A stretch of DNA of 13,293 nucleotides, taken from positions 1 through 13,293 of the forward strand of contig JAGLUC010000369.1 of the NCBI GenBank assembly GCA_023134955.1, in the 5' to 3' direction. The DNA is from Methylococcales bacterium. Its GTDB lineage: Bacteria > Pseudomonadota > Gammaproteobacteria > Methylococcales > Methylomonadaceae. Positions within the stretch are counted from its first letter, which is position 1; each line of letters opens with the position of its first letter. The notes below the pieces were generated by a model. It worked only from the letters and a program-made list of their open reading frames with translations, did no database searches and was not told the origin of the DNA. The translations under genes and the position numbers were made by a program. Positions 1 through 7,492 of this stretch are shown piece after piece.

Positions 1-17
1 CCCTTTGCCCATCCTAC
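1..17. repeat. Edge of a dispersed palindromic repeat (second copy at 7594-7610)
   Basis: The first 17 bases are identical to 7594-7610, which is the right arm of the palindromic element at 7536-7610. The rest of this copy would lie to the left of the window. Confidence 0.7.
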
Positions 18-55
18 ATAACTGCTCCATTGCCACTAAATAAAGCATGAAGGAG

Positions 56-177
56 AAAAAAGGGTCAGAGCCGAGCAAAAAGGGGTCAGCAAAAAGGGGT
101 CAGAGCCCTTTTAATGAAAACACAGCAAGTAATTGATTTACCTTGCCAAACCATTAAAAGGGCTCTGACCCCTTTTT
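56..177. repeat. GGGTCAGAGCCC-type repeat with a 26-bp perfect inverted repeat
   Basis: Bases 91-116 are the exact reverse complement of 152-177, giving a 26-bp perfect stem around a 35-nt loop. To its left are two more copies of the arm core: AAAAAAGGGTCAGAGCC at 56-72 and a 14-nt tandem unit, AAAAAGGGGTCAGC, at 77-90 that repeats from 91. Known from elsewhere: GGGTCAGAGCCC repeats are widespread in Gammaproteobacteria and resemble REP-type elements. Here the element forms the 3' boundary of the kinase fragment, which suggests it inserted into or recombined with that gene. Confidence 0.8.
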
Positions 178-180
178 CTC

Positions 181-525
181 TTTCGTCCATAAATTCAGTT
201 TGAGATTTTAAAAAGTCTTCTAATGAACCATCTTGGGCTAACTCCATTATCAGGTATGGCGTTTTAGGCTCTGTTAAACCATCGTGAAACCCGTGATAGC
301 AGATTACATTTTTATGATTAATTGTTTGTGCTTTTTCCCACTCATTTATTAGCGACCGATGATTGTTATCATCAGGAATAAAATGTTGAAGATACTTTAA
401 AGCAAACTTCGAATTACCATTACTATCTTCAATAGAAAAAACATGCCCCATACCTCCTTGCCTAAGAATTTTGAGATAACATACTCTTTACCTTGGAACT
501 CTATCGAGTCGTTAATTCTGAACAT
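181..525 (-). pseudogene. Truncated and frameshifted Ser/Thr protein kinase N-lobe
   Basis: From the ATG at 525-523, preceded by AGGGAA, the frame reads MFRINDSIEFQGKEYVISKF then LGK. It then runs out of phase. The kinase resumes one frame over at 451 as GMGHVFSIED..., with FALKYL (the ATP-anchoring Lys strand), an alpha-C region with NEWEKAQTINHKNVI, and a hinge PYLIMELAQDGSLEDFL. Restoring one A (AAGGAGG to AAAGGAGG) would give LGKGGMGHVF, the standard glycine-rich loop of Hanks-type kinases. Kinase-like sequence stops near 181, where the GGGTCAGAGCCC palindrome begins. The catalytic loop (HRD) and DFG are missing. With no activation segment or catalytic lobe, the product cannot be an active kinase. 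The direction matches the ABC genes to its right, but it is separated from them by a remnant and looks unrelated. Confidence 0.8.
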
Positions 526-544
526 TTACATTCCCTATTTTTAA

Positions 545-622
545 ATAGCTGATTACACTCAGCATGAGCCACCAGATAAAGCGTGGAATTTGACCGTAGC
601 AGCCAATGAATTATGCGCTTAA
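545..622 (+). other. Possible C-terminal gene remnant
   Basis: A short plus-strand frame without a start codon ends in AWNLTVAANELCA and a TAA at 620-622, overlapping the stop of the ABC ATPase gene. The composition looks protein-like and it begins right after a stop at 542-544. I do not recognise the family. It may be the tail of a gene lost when the kinase fragment arrived, or chance. Confidence 0.25.
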
Positions 623-2223
623 GGCTGTTTTATAACAGGTACTGCATTTAAAAGCTTTTGGGTGTATTGATGTTTGGGCGACATTAACACTTGTTCTACA
701 TTACCCTGCTCTACAATCCTACCTTGATACATGACTGCCACTTCGTCGGCAATTTCTGCAACAACAGCTAAATCATGGGTGATAAACAAATAACTTAAGC
801 CTTGCTCTTTTTGTAATTTTTTTAATAGCTCAATAATCTGTGCCTGTACTGATACATCTAATGCGCTGGTGGGTTCATCACAGACAATCAGTTTTGGCTC
901 TACGGCTAAGGCTCTGGCGATACAGATACGTTGCCTTTCTCCACCCGAAAACTCATGTGGATAACGGTGTGCCGAGGACACAGGTAATTCTACTTGCTGT
1001 AATAATTCAGCAACCTGTTGTTGTCTTTGTGCTGATTTAATATCAGGATGTAAAGCTTTAATACCTTCTTCAATAATTTCACCGACTAACATTCTTGGAT
1101 TCATGGAAGAAAAAGGGTCTTGAAACACAATTTGAATATCCGAGCGTTTTTTTCGTAAAGCTGAGTCTGATAATGTACTTAATTCAATATCATTTAAATA
1201 AACCCGACCAGCTGTTTTGGGGATTAAATTAATTAAGCCCTTGCCTAAAGTGGTTTTGCCACACCCTGATTCTCCTACTAAAGCCAGTGTTTTGCCTTTT
1301 TGTAAGGTAAAGTTAACTCCATCAACTGCTTTGACAGAATCAACTATGCGTTTAAAAAAGCCTTTTCGGATAGGATAATGCACTTTAAAATCTTCAACTT
1401 TCAACAGATAGTTTTGTTCGGCTTTTATTTCCCTATCAATACAGCTTTCCATTGAGGGCAATGCAGCTAATAATTTAAGGCTATAAGGATGTTTTGCCTG
1501 TTGAAAAAATGACTTTGTATCGCCCATTTCAACGATTTTCCCTTGCTGCATAACGGCAATTCTGTCCGCCATATTAGAAACCAGTGCTAAATCATGACTG
1601 ATTAACCATAATGCCATGCCCGTTTTTTGTTGAATGTTTTTTAATAGCTGCAAGATTTGCGCCTGAATAGTCACGTCCAATGAGGTGGTGGGTTCATCGG
1701 CAATGAGTAAATCCGGCTTACCTGCTAAAGCGATGGCAATCATCACTCTTTGTCTTTGTCCGCCTGATAACTGGTGAGGGTATTCATCAATTCTGCGTTC
1801 AGGTTCGGGGATTTGAACCTGTTTGAGCAATTTAAATACTTGTTGCTTAATTTCAGTTTTAGAAAAATTAAAGTGTATTTGTACCACCTCGGCAATTTGC
1901 TCACCGATGGTCATTACCGGGTTGAGTGATGACATAGGATCCTGGAAAATTAAGCCTATGCGCTTGCCTCTAATCTTACAAAAATCAAATTCAGTGATAC
2001 TCAATAAATTTTCATTATTAAGTAACATATTATCTACTGAAACAATTGCATTATTGGGCAACAATCTAAGTACAGACAAGGCAGTGATTGATTTTCCAGA
2101 CCCAGACTCACCTACCAGAGCAAAAGTCTCGCCAGCATGAATATCAAAACTGATATTATCAACCACCTTGTCATCTTTAAAAGCAACGGTTAAGCCTTTA
2201 ACTTCTAGCAACTTATCATTCAT
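619..2223 (-). CDS. Peptide ABC transporter, fused double ATP-binding subunit (YejF/DppD-DppF type)
   Basis: This cytoplasmic energy-coupling subunit hydrolyses ATP to drive import through the two permeases encoded upstream. Both nucleotide-binding domains are complete. Domain 1 has Walker A GESGSGKS (38-45), Q-loop Gln94 in FQDPMSSLNP, signature LSGGQ (152-156), Walker B LLIADEP (172-178) and His210. Domain 2 has Walker A GESGCGKT (317-324), signature FSGGE (425-429), Walker B LIVCDEP (445-451) and His483. At 534 residues it has the usual length of YejF-like fusions. MNDKLLEVKGLTVAF is a natural N-terminus. However, the ATG lies only 3 nt after the stop of the dead ParE gene and I see no Shine-Dalgarno sequence. 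Within the Opp/Dpp/Yej group the exact substrate cannot be told from sequence; di- or oligopeptides are most likely. Confidence 0.93.
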   Translation of the reverse strand: MNDKLLEVKGLTVAFKDDKVVDNISFDIHAGETFALVGESGSGKSITALSVLRLLPNNAIVSVDNMLLNNENLLSITEFDFCKIRGKRIGLIFQDPMSSLNPVMTIGEQIAEVVQIHFNFSKTEIKQQVFKLLKQVQIPEPERRIDEYPHQLSGGQRQRVMIAIALAGKPDLLIADEPTTSLDVTIQAQILQLLKNIQQKTGMALWLISHDLALVSNMADRIAVMQQGKIVEMGDTKSFFQQAKHPYSLKLLAALPSMESCIDREIKAEQNYLLKVEDFKVHYPIRKGFFKRIVDSVKAVDGVNFTLQKGKTLALVGESGCGKTTLGKGLINLIPKTAGRVYLNDIELSTLSDSALRKKRSDIQIVFQDPFSSMNPRMLVGEIIEEGIKALHPDIKSAQRQQQVAELLQQVELPVSSAHRYPHEFSGGERQRICIARALAVEPKLIVCDEPTSALDVSVQAQIIELLKKLQKEQGLSYLFITHDLAVVAEIADEVAVMYQGRIVEQGNVEQVLMSPKHQYTQKLLNAVPVIKQP

Positions 2224-2226
2224 AAT

Positions 2227-2523
2227 CTACTTATCAAACTGTGTCAGCGGGTCTTTCCCAGGGCTAAGAATACGGTAAATGGTTATTCCATTATCATCAA
2301 CCTGATAATAAATAGAATGATACTCATGAACATGTCACCTAATGCTCATTTTAATATGGCTCTGATCGCTTCCAATTAATGGAAATTCGGCAATCATTTC
2401 AAATGATTTAAACAGGTCGTCACTATAAGTCTTCGCTTACCTAATACAAAATTTCCGAATTGTATAATTAGCAATATTCTCAATATCTTTTTCTGCTTTT
2501 TTAAGTAAGCGATATTTAGCCAT
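2227..2523 (-). pseudogene. ParE/RelE-type toxin with two in-frame stop codons
   Basis: From the ATG at 2523-2521 one single frame reads MAKYRLLKKAEKDIENIANY...IR, stop (TAA, codon 29), AKTYSDDLFKSFEMIAEFPLIG...SIR, stop (TGA, codon 62), HVHEYHSIYYQVDDNGITIY and then RILSPGKDPLTQFDK to the TAG at 2229-2227. This is a full-length ParE-family toxin (98 residues) with the usual KAEKDIENIANYT start and the HVHEYHSIYY..RILS core. The only disruptions are the two stops, and no frameshift is needed. Both are explained by single C-to-T changes (CAA to TAA, CGA to TGA), inferred from what the family usually has there. ParE toxins poison DNA gyrase; this copy should be inactive. It directly follows the antitoxin gene, with 2 nt between. 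Confidence 0.85.
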
Positions 2524-2525
2524 TA

Positions 2526-2774
2526 TTACTGTTGTGCTTCAATATCGCTCCATATTTCTTGAGGAGTACGCTGACTAAGACCGCTTAACTCTGCCTCATC
2601 CAGCATATTAAGAACCTGCATCTCAGCTTGCTTACGCTGTTGATCACAGCGAATTAAATCCCTAAAGTATTCACTATCATTTCCATATTTTCCATATTTT
2701 CCAGAATCAATTTGAGACTTAACCCAGTGTTCCATTTGCTTTGTAATGGTAATTGTTTTTCGTTGCATTGCCAT
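2526..2774 (-). CDS. ParD-like antitoxin (ribbon-helix-helix)
   Basis: The 82-residue protein starts MAMQRKTITITKQ, the beta strand of a ribbon-helix-helix DNA-binding fold. It continues with the ParD signature SGKYG..NDSEYFRDLIR and a polar C-terminal tail (about 50-82) that in this family binds and neutralises the toxin. AAGGTG lies 7 nt before the ATG at 2774-2772; a second Met two codons on is possible. The toxin frame begins 2 nt after the stop, the standard antitoxin-toxin order. An oddity is that KYG occurs twice in a row (KYGKYGN) because of a 9-bp tandem duplication at 2683-2700; relatives normally have one. An operator-like palindrome lies upstream at 2808-2824, consistent with autorepression. 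The toxin is dead, so this is an orphan antitoxin. Confidence 0.82.
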   Translation of the reverse strand: MAMQRKTITITKQMEHWVKSQIDSGKYGKYGNDSEYFRDLIRCDQQRKQAEMQVLNMLDEAELSGLSQRTPQEIWSDIEAQQ

Positions 2775-2807
2775 AAAGCTACACCTTTATATCCTACTGA
2801 TTTATGG

Positions 2808-2824
2808 GTATGACAATATCATAC
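2808..2824 (-). promoter_or_regulatory. Operator-like palindrome and candidate promoter of the antitoxin gene
   Basis: GTATGACAATATCATAC is a 6-bp perfect inverted repeat with a 5-nt centre, 34 nt upstream of the antitoxin start. On the minus strand it contains TTGTCA, a good -35 box. A weak -10 (GATATA or TAGGAT) lies 14-17 nt further on. Ribbon-helix-helix antitoxins usually bind such palindromes over their own promoter. This is inference from position and symmetry. Confidence 0.45.
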
Positions 2825-2876
2825 TAGTATTTAGAAAATCGTAACTATTCAGCGCAAAATAACAGGCGCAGCTCTA

Positions 2877-2932
2877 AAGCCCTCTCCTGCTGGATGCCTA
2901 CACGGATGTAGGCATCCAGCAAAAGAGGGCTT
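2877..2932. repeat. Long hairpin repeat with CGGA tetraloop (related copy at 10466-10501)
   Basis: The inner stem 2889-2902 pairs perfectly with 2907-2920 (14 bp) across the loop CGGA. An outer 9-bp stem (AAGCCCTCT with AGAGGGCTT) is separated by a 3/3 internal loop. The left half, 2877-2912, matches 10466-10501 at 35 of 36 positions. It lies between permease 2 and the antitoxin gene. The transcript would fold strongly on either strand, so it could act as a terminator, an mRNA-stabilising element or a MITE-like mobile repeat. Confidence 0.8.
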
Positions 2933-2977
2933 AAAAGCAAAACTTCGTTAATTCAATGTTGACGAAATATAATTGCA

Positions 2978-3008
2978 TTTTTTAATTACACTGCGTAATT
3001 ACAAAAAA
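2978..3008 (-). terminator. Weak terminator-like hairpin after permease 2
   Basis: TTTTTTAATTAC and GTAATTACAAAAAA form an A/T-rich stem about 20 nt beyond the permease stop. On the minus strand, GTAATTACGCAGTGTAATTA is followed by an A-rich run rather than a clean U-run, so termination could be weak or favour the other strand. It marks a likely break in the transporter operon. Confidence 0.35.
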
Positions 3009-3028
3009 TCATCCTCAAATTATTAAGT

Positions 3029-4375
3029 TTATCCGCCCTGCTCAGCACGTCTTGGGTCAAAGGCGTTTCTGACTGAATCAGCAAATAAATTAGCGGCTAA
3101 CACCAGAGAAAACATAAACACAAAAGAAGCTAATAAAGACCACCAGACTACTGGGTCTCGCGCCATTTCCAGGCGTGCGCCATTAATCATATTACCCCAG
3201 CTATAAGTGGTTGGATCTACACCTATATTGATATAGGATAAAACCGCTTCTGCTAACACTAATGAGCTAAAGTCTAAAACAACTGAGATTAATACAATGT
3301 GCATAACATTGGGTAAAATATGCCTTGCCAGAATAGTGCCTTGTCTCACTCCCAAGGCTTGAGCAGCCTGTACATATTCCATTTCTCTTAATTTAAGCGT
3401 TTCTGCCCGCAACATTCGGCATAGCCCTGTCCAGCTTGTTACTCCCAGAATTAAGCATAAAAACAATAAACGCATGTCTGATCTTACTATCAGGCTATTA
3501 AAATCTTCAGCATGGTTAGACATGTATACCTGCACCATTAAAATAGATGCCGCAATTAGTAATACACCTGGAATTGAATTAAGCGTGGTGTAAACATATT
3601 GAATAACATCATCTACCCAGCCTCTAAAAAAGCCGGCCATAATACCAAACACAATTGCCATCGGCAGCATAATCATGGTGGTTAAAGAGCCAATCACCAA
3701 ACCTGTACGAATACTTTTTATGGCTTGATAAAATACATCTTCACCCACTTTGTCCGTGCCCAAAACATGATAATAAGCAGATAGATAAATCAACATATAA
3801 GACATTGACACTAGCATAAATACAACCAATACAATGGCTTTGCCTGTGGGTTGTTTAAACAGCACTTTATGTCTGTCATGGAAGGAACTCCATAATAAGA
3901 CCATAAACAGGATAACCAGTCCTGCCCCTTTGCCAAACCCAATGGCTGCTTTAGTTAAAACATCCCTCAACCCCTCTGCCTCTGGATTTTGCAAATGAGA
4001 GCCTGCAAACTTTAACCGTGGATAGCCCCATTTTGTACTGCCATCTGCCAAAGTTATCATTTCTTTACTGTATAAATAAGCTGAAAAAGGTGCTGAATAG
4101 GTTTTTTCACCTCGTTCTCTAAGTGGTTTAGCCCAGTAATCTAACAGACTGATGATTTCATGAGTGCGTGTTTCTGTGGATTTAAAATGGACTGAATCCA
4201 ACAAGCCAATAATCACAAAAAACACCAGTACTATCAGCGAAACCATCCCCGTTTTACTGTCATATATCTTTTTAAGTGGTCTTTTAAATTGCGCTTTTCG
4301 ACTCACCATAAAAGCAAAAATTAATAGCGTAATCACCAGCAGATAAATCAGTGCATCTGTCCATAGAATTATCAT
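3029..4375 (-). CDS. Peptide ABC transporter permease 2 (OppC/DppC/YejE type, N-terminally extended)
   Basis: This inner-membrane channel subunit is the second partner of the permease encoded just upstream. The C-terminal core is typical. The HVLGTDKVGEDVF loop (203-215) resembles the conserved LGTDxxGRDV of OppC-type proteins. The EAA loop that docks on the ATPase is YVQAAQALGVRQGTILARHI (334-353), and the protein ends with FADSVRNAFDPRR. At 448 residues it is longer than the common 300-340. The extra part is N-terminal: two membrane segments (about 5-23 and 44-60), a soluble stretch (about 62-147), then segments at about 150-163 and 180-200. The start ATG overlaps the upstream stop as TAATG, so translation is probably coupled. 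The function assignment is firm; the role of the extension is unknown. Confidence 0.9.
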   Translation of the reverse strand: MIILWTDALIYLLVITLLIFAFMVSRKAQFKRPLKKIYDSKTGMVSLIVLVFFVIIGLLDSVHFKSTETRTHEIISLLDYWAKPLRERGEKTYSAPFSAYLYSKEMITLADGSTKWGYPRLKFAGSHLQNPEAEGLRDVLTKAAIGFGKGAGLVILFMVLLWSSFHDRHKVLFKQPTGKAIVLVVFMLVSMSYMLIYLSAYYHVLGTDKVGEDVFYQAIKSIRTGLVIGSLTTMIMLPMAIVFGIMAGFFRGWVDDVIQYVYTTLNSIPGVLLIAASILMVQVYMSNHAEDFNSLIVRSDMRLLFLCLILGVTSWTGLCRMLRAETLKLREMEYVQAAQALGVRQGTILARHILPNVMHIVLISVVLDFSSLVLAEAVLSYINIGVDPTTYSWGNMINGARLEMARDPVVWWSLLASFVFMFSLVLAANLFADSVRNAFDPRRAEQGG

Positions 4376-5352
4376 TATGACAACCTAACACGTGGGTCTA
4401 CAAAAGTATAAGAAATATCGGTCATTAACAAGCCTAGGATATATAAAACTGAGCCTAAAAACACCATTGACCTGACAATGGCAAAGTCCTGGCGATTAAT
4501 GGCTTCAATAGTGTAACTACCCAGCCCTGGAATGCTGAAAAATGATTCCATAATTAAACTGCCCATAAACAACAAAGGCAAAACTACCACCACCCCAGTT
4601 AATATCGGAATCATGGCATTTTTAAGTACATGTTTAAATAAAACCTGTGTTTCTGTTAAGCCTTTTGCCCGTGCTGTGCGTACATAATCTTTTTCTACCT
4701 CTTCTAAAAACAAGGTTCTGTACCATCGCGCACCAGAGCCAATCCCTGAAACCACCCCAATTAATACCGGTAATATTAGAAATTTAATGGCTGACAAGCC
4801 TGTGTCATAACCCGAGATAGGCACTAATTTTAATAATTTACCGATAAAAAACTGACCACCGATAATATAAAACAAGGATGAAATAGACATTAAAATCACA
4901 CACAAAACAATACTGCCAAACTCCAGATAACTGTTACGAAAAAGCACCATCATTAGAGCCACAGAAATATTAACCATCAAACCAACAATAAGTGATGGTA
5001 GAGCAATACTCAAGCTTGGCCACATGCGTTGTTTAATGTCTGTACCAATATTGCGTCCACTTTCTGACAAGCCAAAATCAAAGATGAACAGGCTGAGTGA
5101 TTTCTGATAAAAAATGGTCTGGGTTACTTTTTGGCTGTTCTCAGCTTGTTGATTCCACAACAAGGGCAGATCATAACCATGTTGATGCTTCCAGTTTTGT
5201 ACCGCCTGTTCAGTAACATGTTTATGCCCTAACTGCATTCTAGCCATATCATCAGGGCTATTCACTACGAAGAACAAAACAAAAGTAAGGATATTCACCC
5301 CCATTAATAAAGGCAAGGCATACAAACCCCGACGTAGAATATATTGAATCAT
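4375..5352 (-). CDS. Peptide ABC transporter permease 1 (OppB/DppB/YejB type)
   Basis: This inner-membrane subunit forms the translocation channel with permease 2. The N-terminus MIQYILRRGLYALPLLMGVN is the classic start of OppB-type permeases, with a first membrane helix at about 9-30. A soluble loop (about 35-105) follows, then five hydrophobic segments. The EAA loop YVRTARAKGLTETQVLFKHV (223-242) contacts the ATPase. The C-terminal FVDPRVRLS is also typical. The 325-residue length is normal. The ATG overlaps the binding-protein stop by 4 nt (ATGA), and its own stop overlaps the next ATG by 1 nt, so the three genes form one coupled unit. Confidence 0.93.
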   Translation of the reverse strand: MIQYILRRGLYALPLLMGVNILTFVLFFVVNSPDDMARMQLGHKHVTEQAVQNWKHQHGYDLPLLWNQQAENSQKVTQTIFYQKSLSLFIFDFGLSESGRNIGTDIKQRMWPSLSIALPSLIVGLMVNISVALMMVLFRNSYLEFGSIVLCVILMSISSLFYIIGGQFFIGKLLKLVPISGYDTGLSAIKFLILPVLIGVVSGIGSGARWYRTLFLEEVEKDYVRTARAKGLTETQVLFKHVLKNAMIPILTGVVVVLPLLFMGSLIMESFFSIPGLGSYTIEAINRQDFAIVRSMVFLGSVLYILGLLMTDISYTFVDPRVRLS

Positions 5353-7457
5353 TGCATGGTCTCCTTAGTGCGTCGTTTATAAGCATTAAGTGCTGGCACT
5401 AATAATAAGACAAAAATGATAACCGCTAAAACTAAAGGCCAAAAAACAGCCTGGTTCCACAACCGTCTTTTTTCAGCTCTGACTTTCGCATCAATTCGCT
5501 TATATTTCAAGGTATTATTAGCCATTAAATTAGGTTTTAAATTTTTATACCAGCTATGATATAAAGAAAAACCTTTGGGATGAAATGCAAAAGCCCAAGG
5601 CGCATCTTTTCTAATAATTTCCTGCATTTGCTGAATAATTTGAAAGCGCTGTTGACTATCATCCATATTCCTCATTTGCTCAAAGCGTTGATCAAATTCT
5701 GGGTTATGGTAATTAACCGCATTTTCCCCACCATATTTAACTTTGCCATTCTTTCCATACAAAAGAAAAAAGAAATTTTCAGGGTCTGGGTAATCTGCAT
5801 TCCAGCCCAACACAAATAGCTGAATACTGCCACTGCGCATTTTATCCTGAAATCTATTGTAATCTGTTGGGCGTACAATCAATTTAATACCCAGTTTTTC
5901 AAACTGTTTACGGTACCAATTCATCTGTGGTCTGCCATCCACACCCACTGAGGTACTATCAAAATACAAAACAAGTGCTTCGTCTGTATCAGGGTCTACT
6001 CCATTTGCATAGCCTGCTTCGGACATTAATTTTTCAGCCTTATCAATAGATTTACGCTGATATTGACCATCCACCCAATCATAAACATAAGGATTCATAC
6101 CCGCCCGATCTTTTAAATGACCATACATCCCAGGTGGTAATATTCCCTGAGGAGCAACACCCCGTCCATTCATAAAAATGGCAATATATTCTTCATAATC
6201 CAGCGCGATAGATATTGCCAGCCGCAATTTCCTGGCTCGTTCAGAATCACCACCTACCACAGAGTCCAGCATATTAAACCCCATATAATAAATGGTGGGA
6301 GTTACTGCAGTTTTGAGCTGTATCCCCTGCTCTTTCATGACCTCTGTTAATTGTGCACTACCCGTTCCAGTAAACTGTATCGCCTGATCAAAACTATCCG
6401 AGGAAATACCTGAGGCATCAAAGTAGCCTTGCAAAAACTTATTCCAATATGGAATATTTTCTTTTTCCAATATATAAACCACCTTATCAATAAAGGGGAT
6501 AGACTTCCCTGCATCATCCAGCAAGCCATTTTCCTTATCATCTGCCTCACCTGCTGATGGATAAAAATCATCATGATAATATGGATTTTTAAGCATAACC
6601 ATGCGTTGATTTGGGTTGTTTTCTGCCAGAAAATAAGGCCCTGTACCGACAGGAAACCAATCCAAAGTAATGTTTTTATCTTTCAATCCTTTTTGTTGAT
6701 AAAACACATCGGCTTCCCAAGGCATAGGTGCAAAAAATGGCATAGCTAACCAAAACTTAAACTGCGGGTATTTACCTATAATCCTCACCTTATACCGATA
6801 CTTATCCAGCACCTCTACGCCAGATAATGCTACGGACTTGATTGCTGTTTTATCCATTTTTGCTACTTGCTGATAAAACTCATCAAATCCTGCGATGTAA
6901 TTTTTCATCACTCCAGCAATAGGCGATTGAACTTTTGGATCTGCCAGGCGTTTTATTTGATAAACGTAATCTTCTGCAATTAATTCCCTTGTACCCAATT
7001 GAGTAAAATCACTTAGCCCATCAAGTTCAGCAATCTGCTCTAGGGTAAGCTGACGGTTACTTTGAACAAATGCTGGATGAGGTTGATACTGAATCCCTGG
7101 CTTAATCTCAATTATATAATCCGTATAAGCAACCTCATCAACTGTCACCTCTCCATTAAGCCTTTTTCCCTGCTGATTAAAATAATGAATCACAGGCATT
7201 TTTACCGCAGTTAACGGTTCTAACTGATAAGGTCTTTTAAGGTAATGATACTGATAAGGCGGCTCATAAATCTGACCAATAAAAACATTTTCATTGGCAC
7301 TATAAGAAACCGCAGGGTCTAAGTGCTTAGGTCGTTCAGAAAAGGAAGAATAGAGAATTGAAGACTCATCCTTGGTTTCTGCATAAGGATTGTTTAATTG
7401 TGAAATATCACACGCCGTTAACAATACAGTGATAATAATCAGGAAAATGATAGGCAT
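5349..7457 (-). CDS. Peptide ABC transporter substrate-binding lipoprotein (SBP family 5) with C-terminal membrane helix
   Basis: This subunit captures the peptide-like substrate outside the inner membrane and delivers it to the permeases. The N-terminus is a lipoprotein signal (MPIIFLIIITVLLTAC) with lipobox LTAC, so Cys16 would be the lipidated first residue. The next residue is Asp17, which in E. coli favours retention in the inner membrane. Family-5 features include RPKHLDPAVSYSANE, GTGPYFLAENNPNQRMVMLKN and the late WNADYPDPENFFFLLYG block. Near the C-terminus KRRLWNQ is followed by a hydrophobic helix (about 670-690) and YKRRTK, a convincing membrane segment absent from ordinary binding proteins such as OppA or DppA. 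At 702 residues it is long for the family (about 520-600). I see no clear Shine-Dalgarno; the start is set by the signal peptide. Confidence 0.9.
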   Translation of the reverse strand: MPIIFLIIITVLLTACDISQLNNPYAETKDESSILYSSFSERPKHLDPAVSYSANENVFIGQIYEPPYQYHYLKRPYQLEPLTAVKMPVIHYFNQQGKRLNGEVTVDEVAYTDYIIEIKPGIQYQPHPAFVQSNRQLTLEQIAELDGLSDFTQLGTRELIAEDYVYQIKRLADPKVQSPIAGVMKNYIAGFDEFYQQVAKMDKTAIKSVALSGVEVLDKYRYKVRIIGKYPQFKFWLAMPFFAPMPWEADVFYQQKGLKDKNITLDWFPVGTGPYFLAENNPNQRMVMLKNPYYHDDFYPSAGEADDKENGLLDDAGKSIPFIDKVVYILEKENIPYWNKFLQGYFDASGISSDSFDQAIQFTGTGSAQLTEVMKEQGIQLKTAVTPTIYYMGFNMLDSVVGGDSERARKLRLAISIALDYEEYIAIFMNGRGVAPQGILPPGMYGHLKDRAGMNPYVYDWVDGQYQRKSIDKAEKLMSEAGYANGVDPDTDEALVLYFDSTSVGVDGRPQMNWYRKQFEKLGIKLIVRPTDYNRFQDKMRSGSIQLFVLGWNADYPDPENFFFLLYGKNGKVKYGGENAVNYHNPEFDQRFEQMRNMDDSQQRFQIIQQMQEIIRKDAPWAFAFHPKGFSLYHSWYKNLKPNLMANNTLKYKRIDAKVRAEKRRLWNQAVFWPLVLAVIIFVLLLVPALNAYKRRTKETMQ

Positions 7458-7492
7458 AATTTTTTAATCAGAGGTTTCCATTCTTTTTTATC

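Noticed and set aside
77..104. Short tandem repeats that might suggest a CRISPR array
   Set aside because: The 14-nt units are adjacent with no spacers, and no cas genes are present.
840..1040. Plus-strand open frame inside the ABC ATPase gene (and a similar one at 1823-2140)
   Set aside because: They are antisense shadows of a well-supported ATPase with all catalytic motifs.
2334..2439. Recoding (selenocysteine or stop suppression) at the two stops in the ParE frame
   Set aside because: No selenocysteine insertion-like stem is apparent. The residues expected there are ordinary Gln and Arg, so simple nonsense mutation is more likely.
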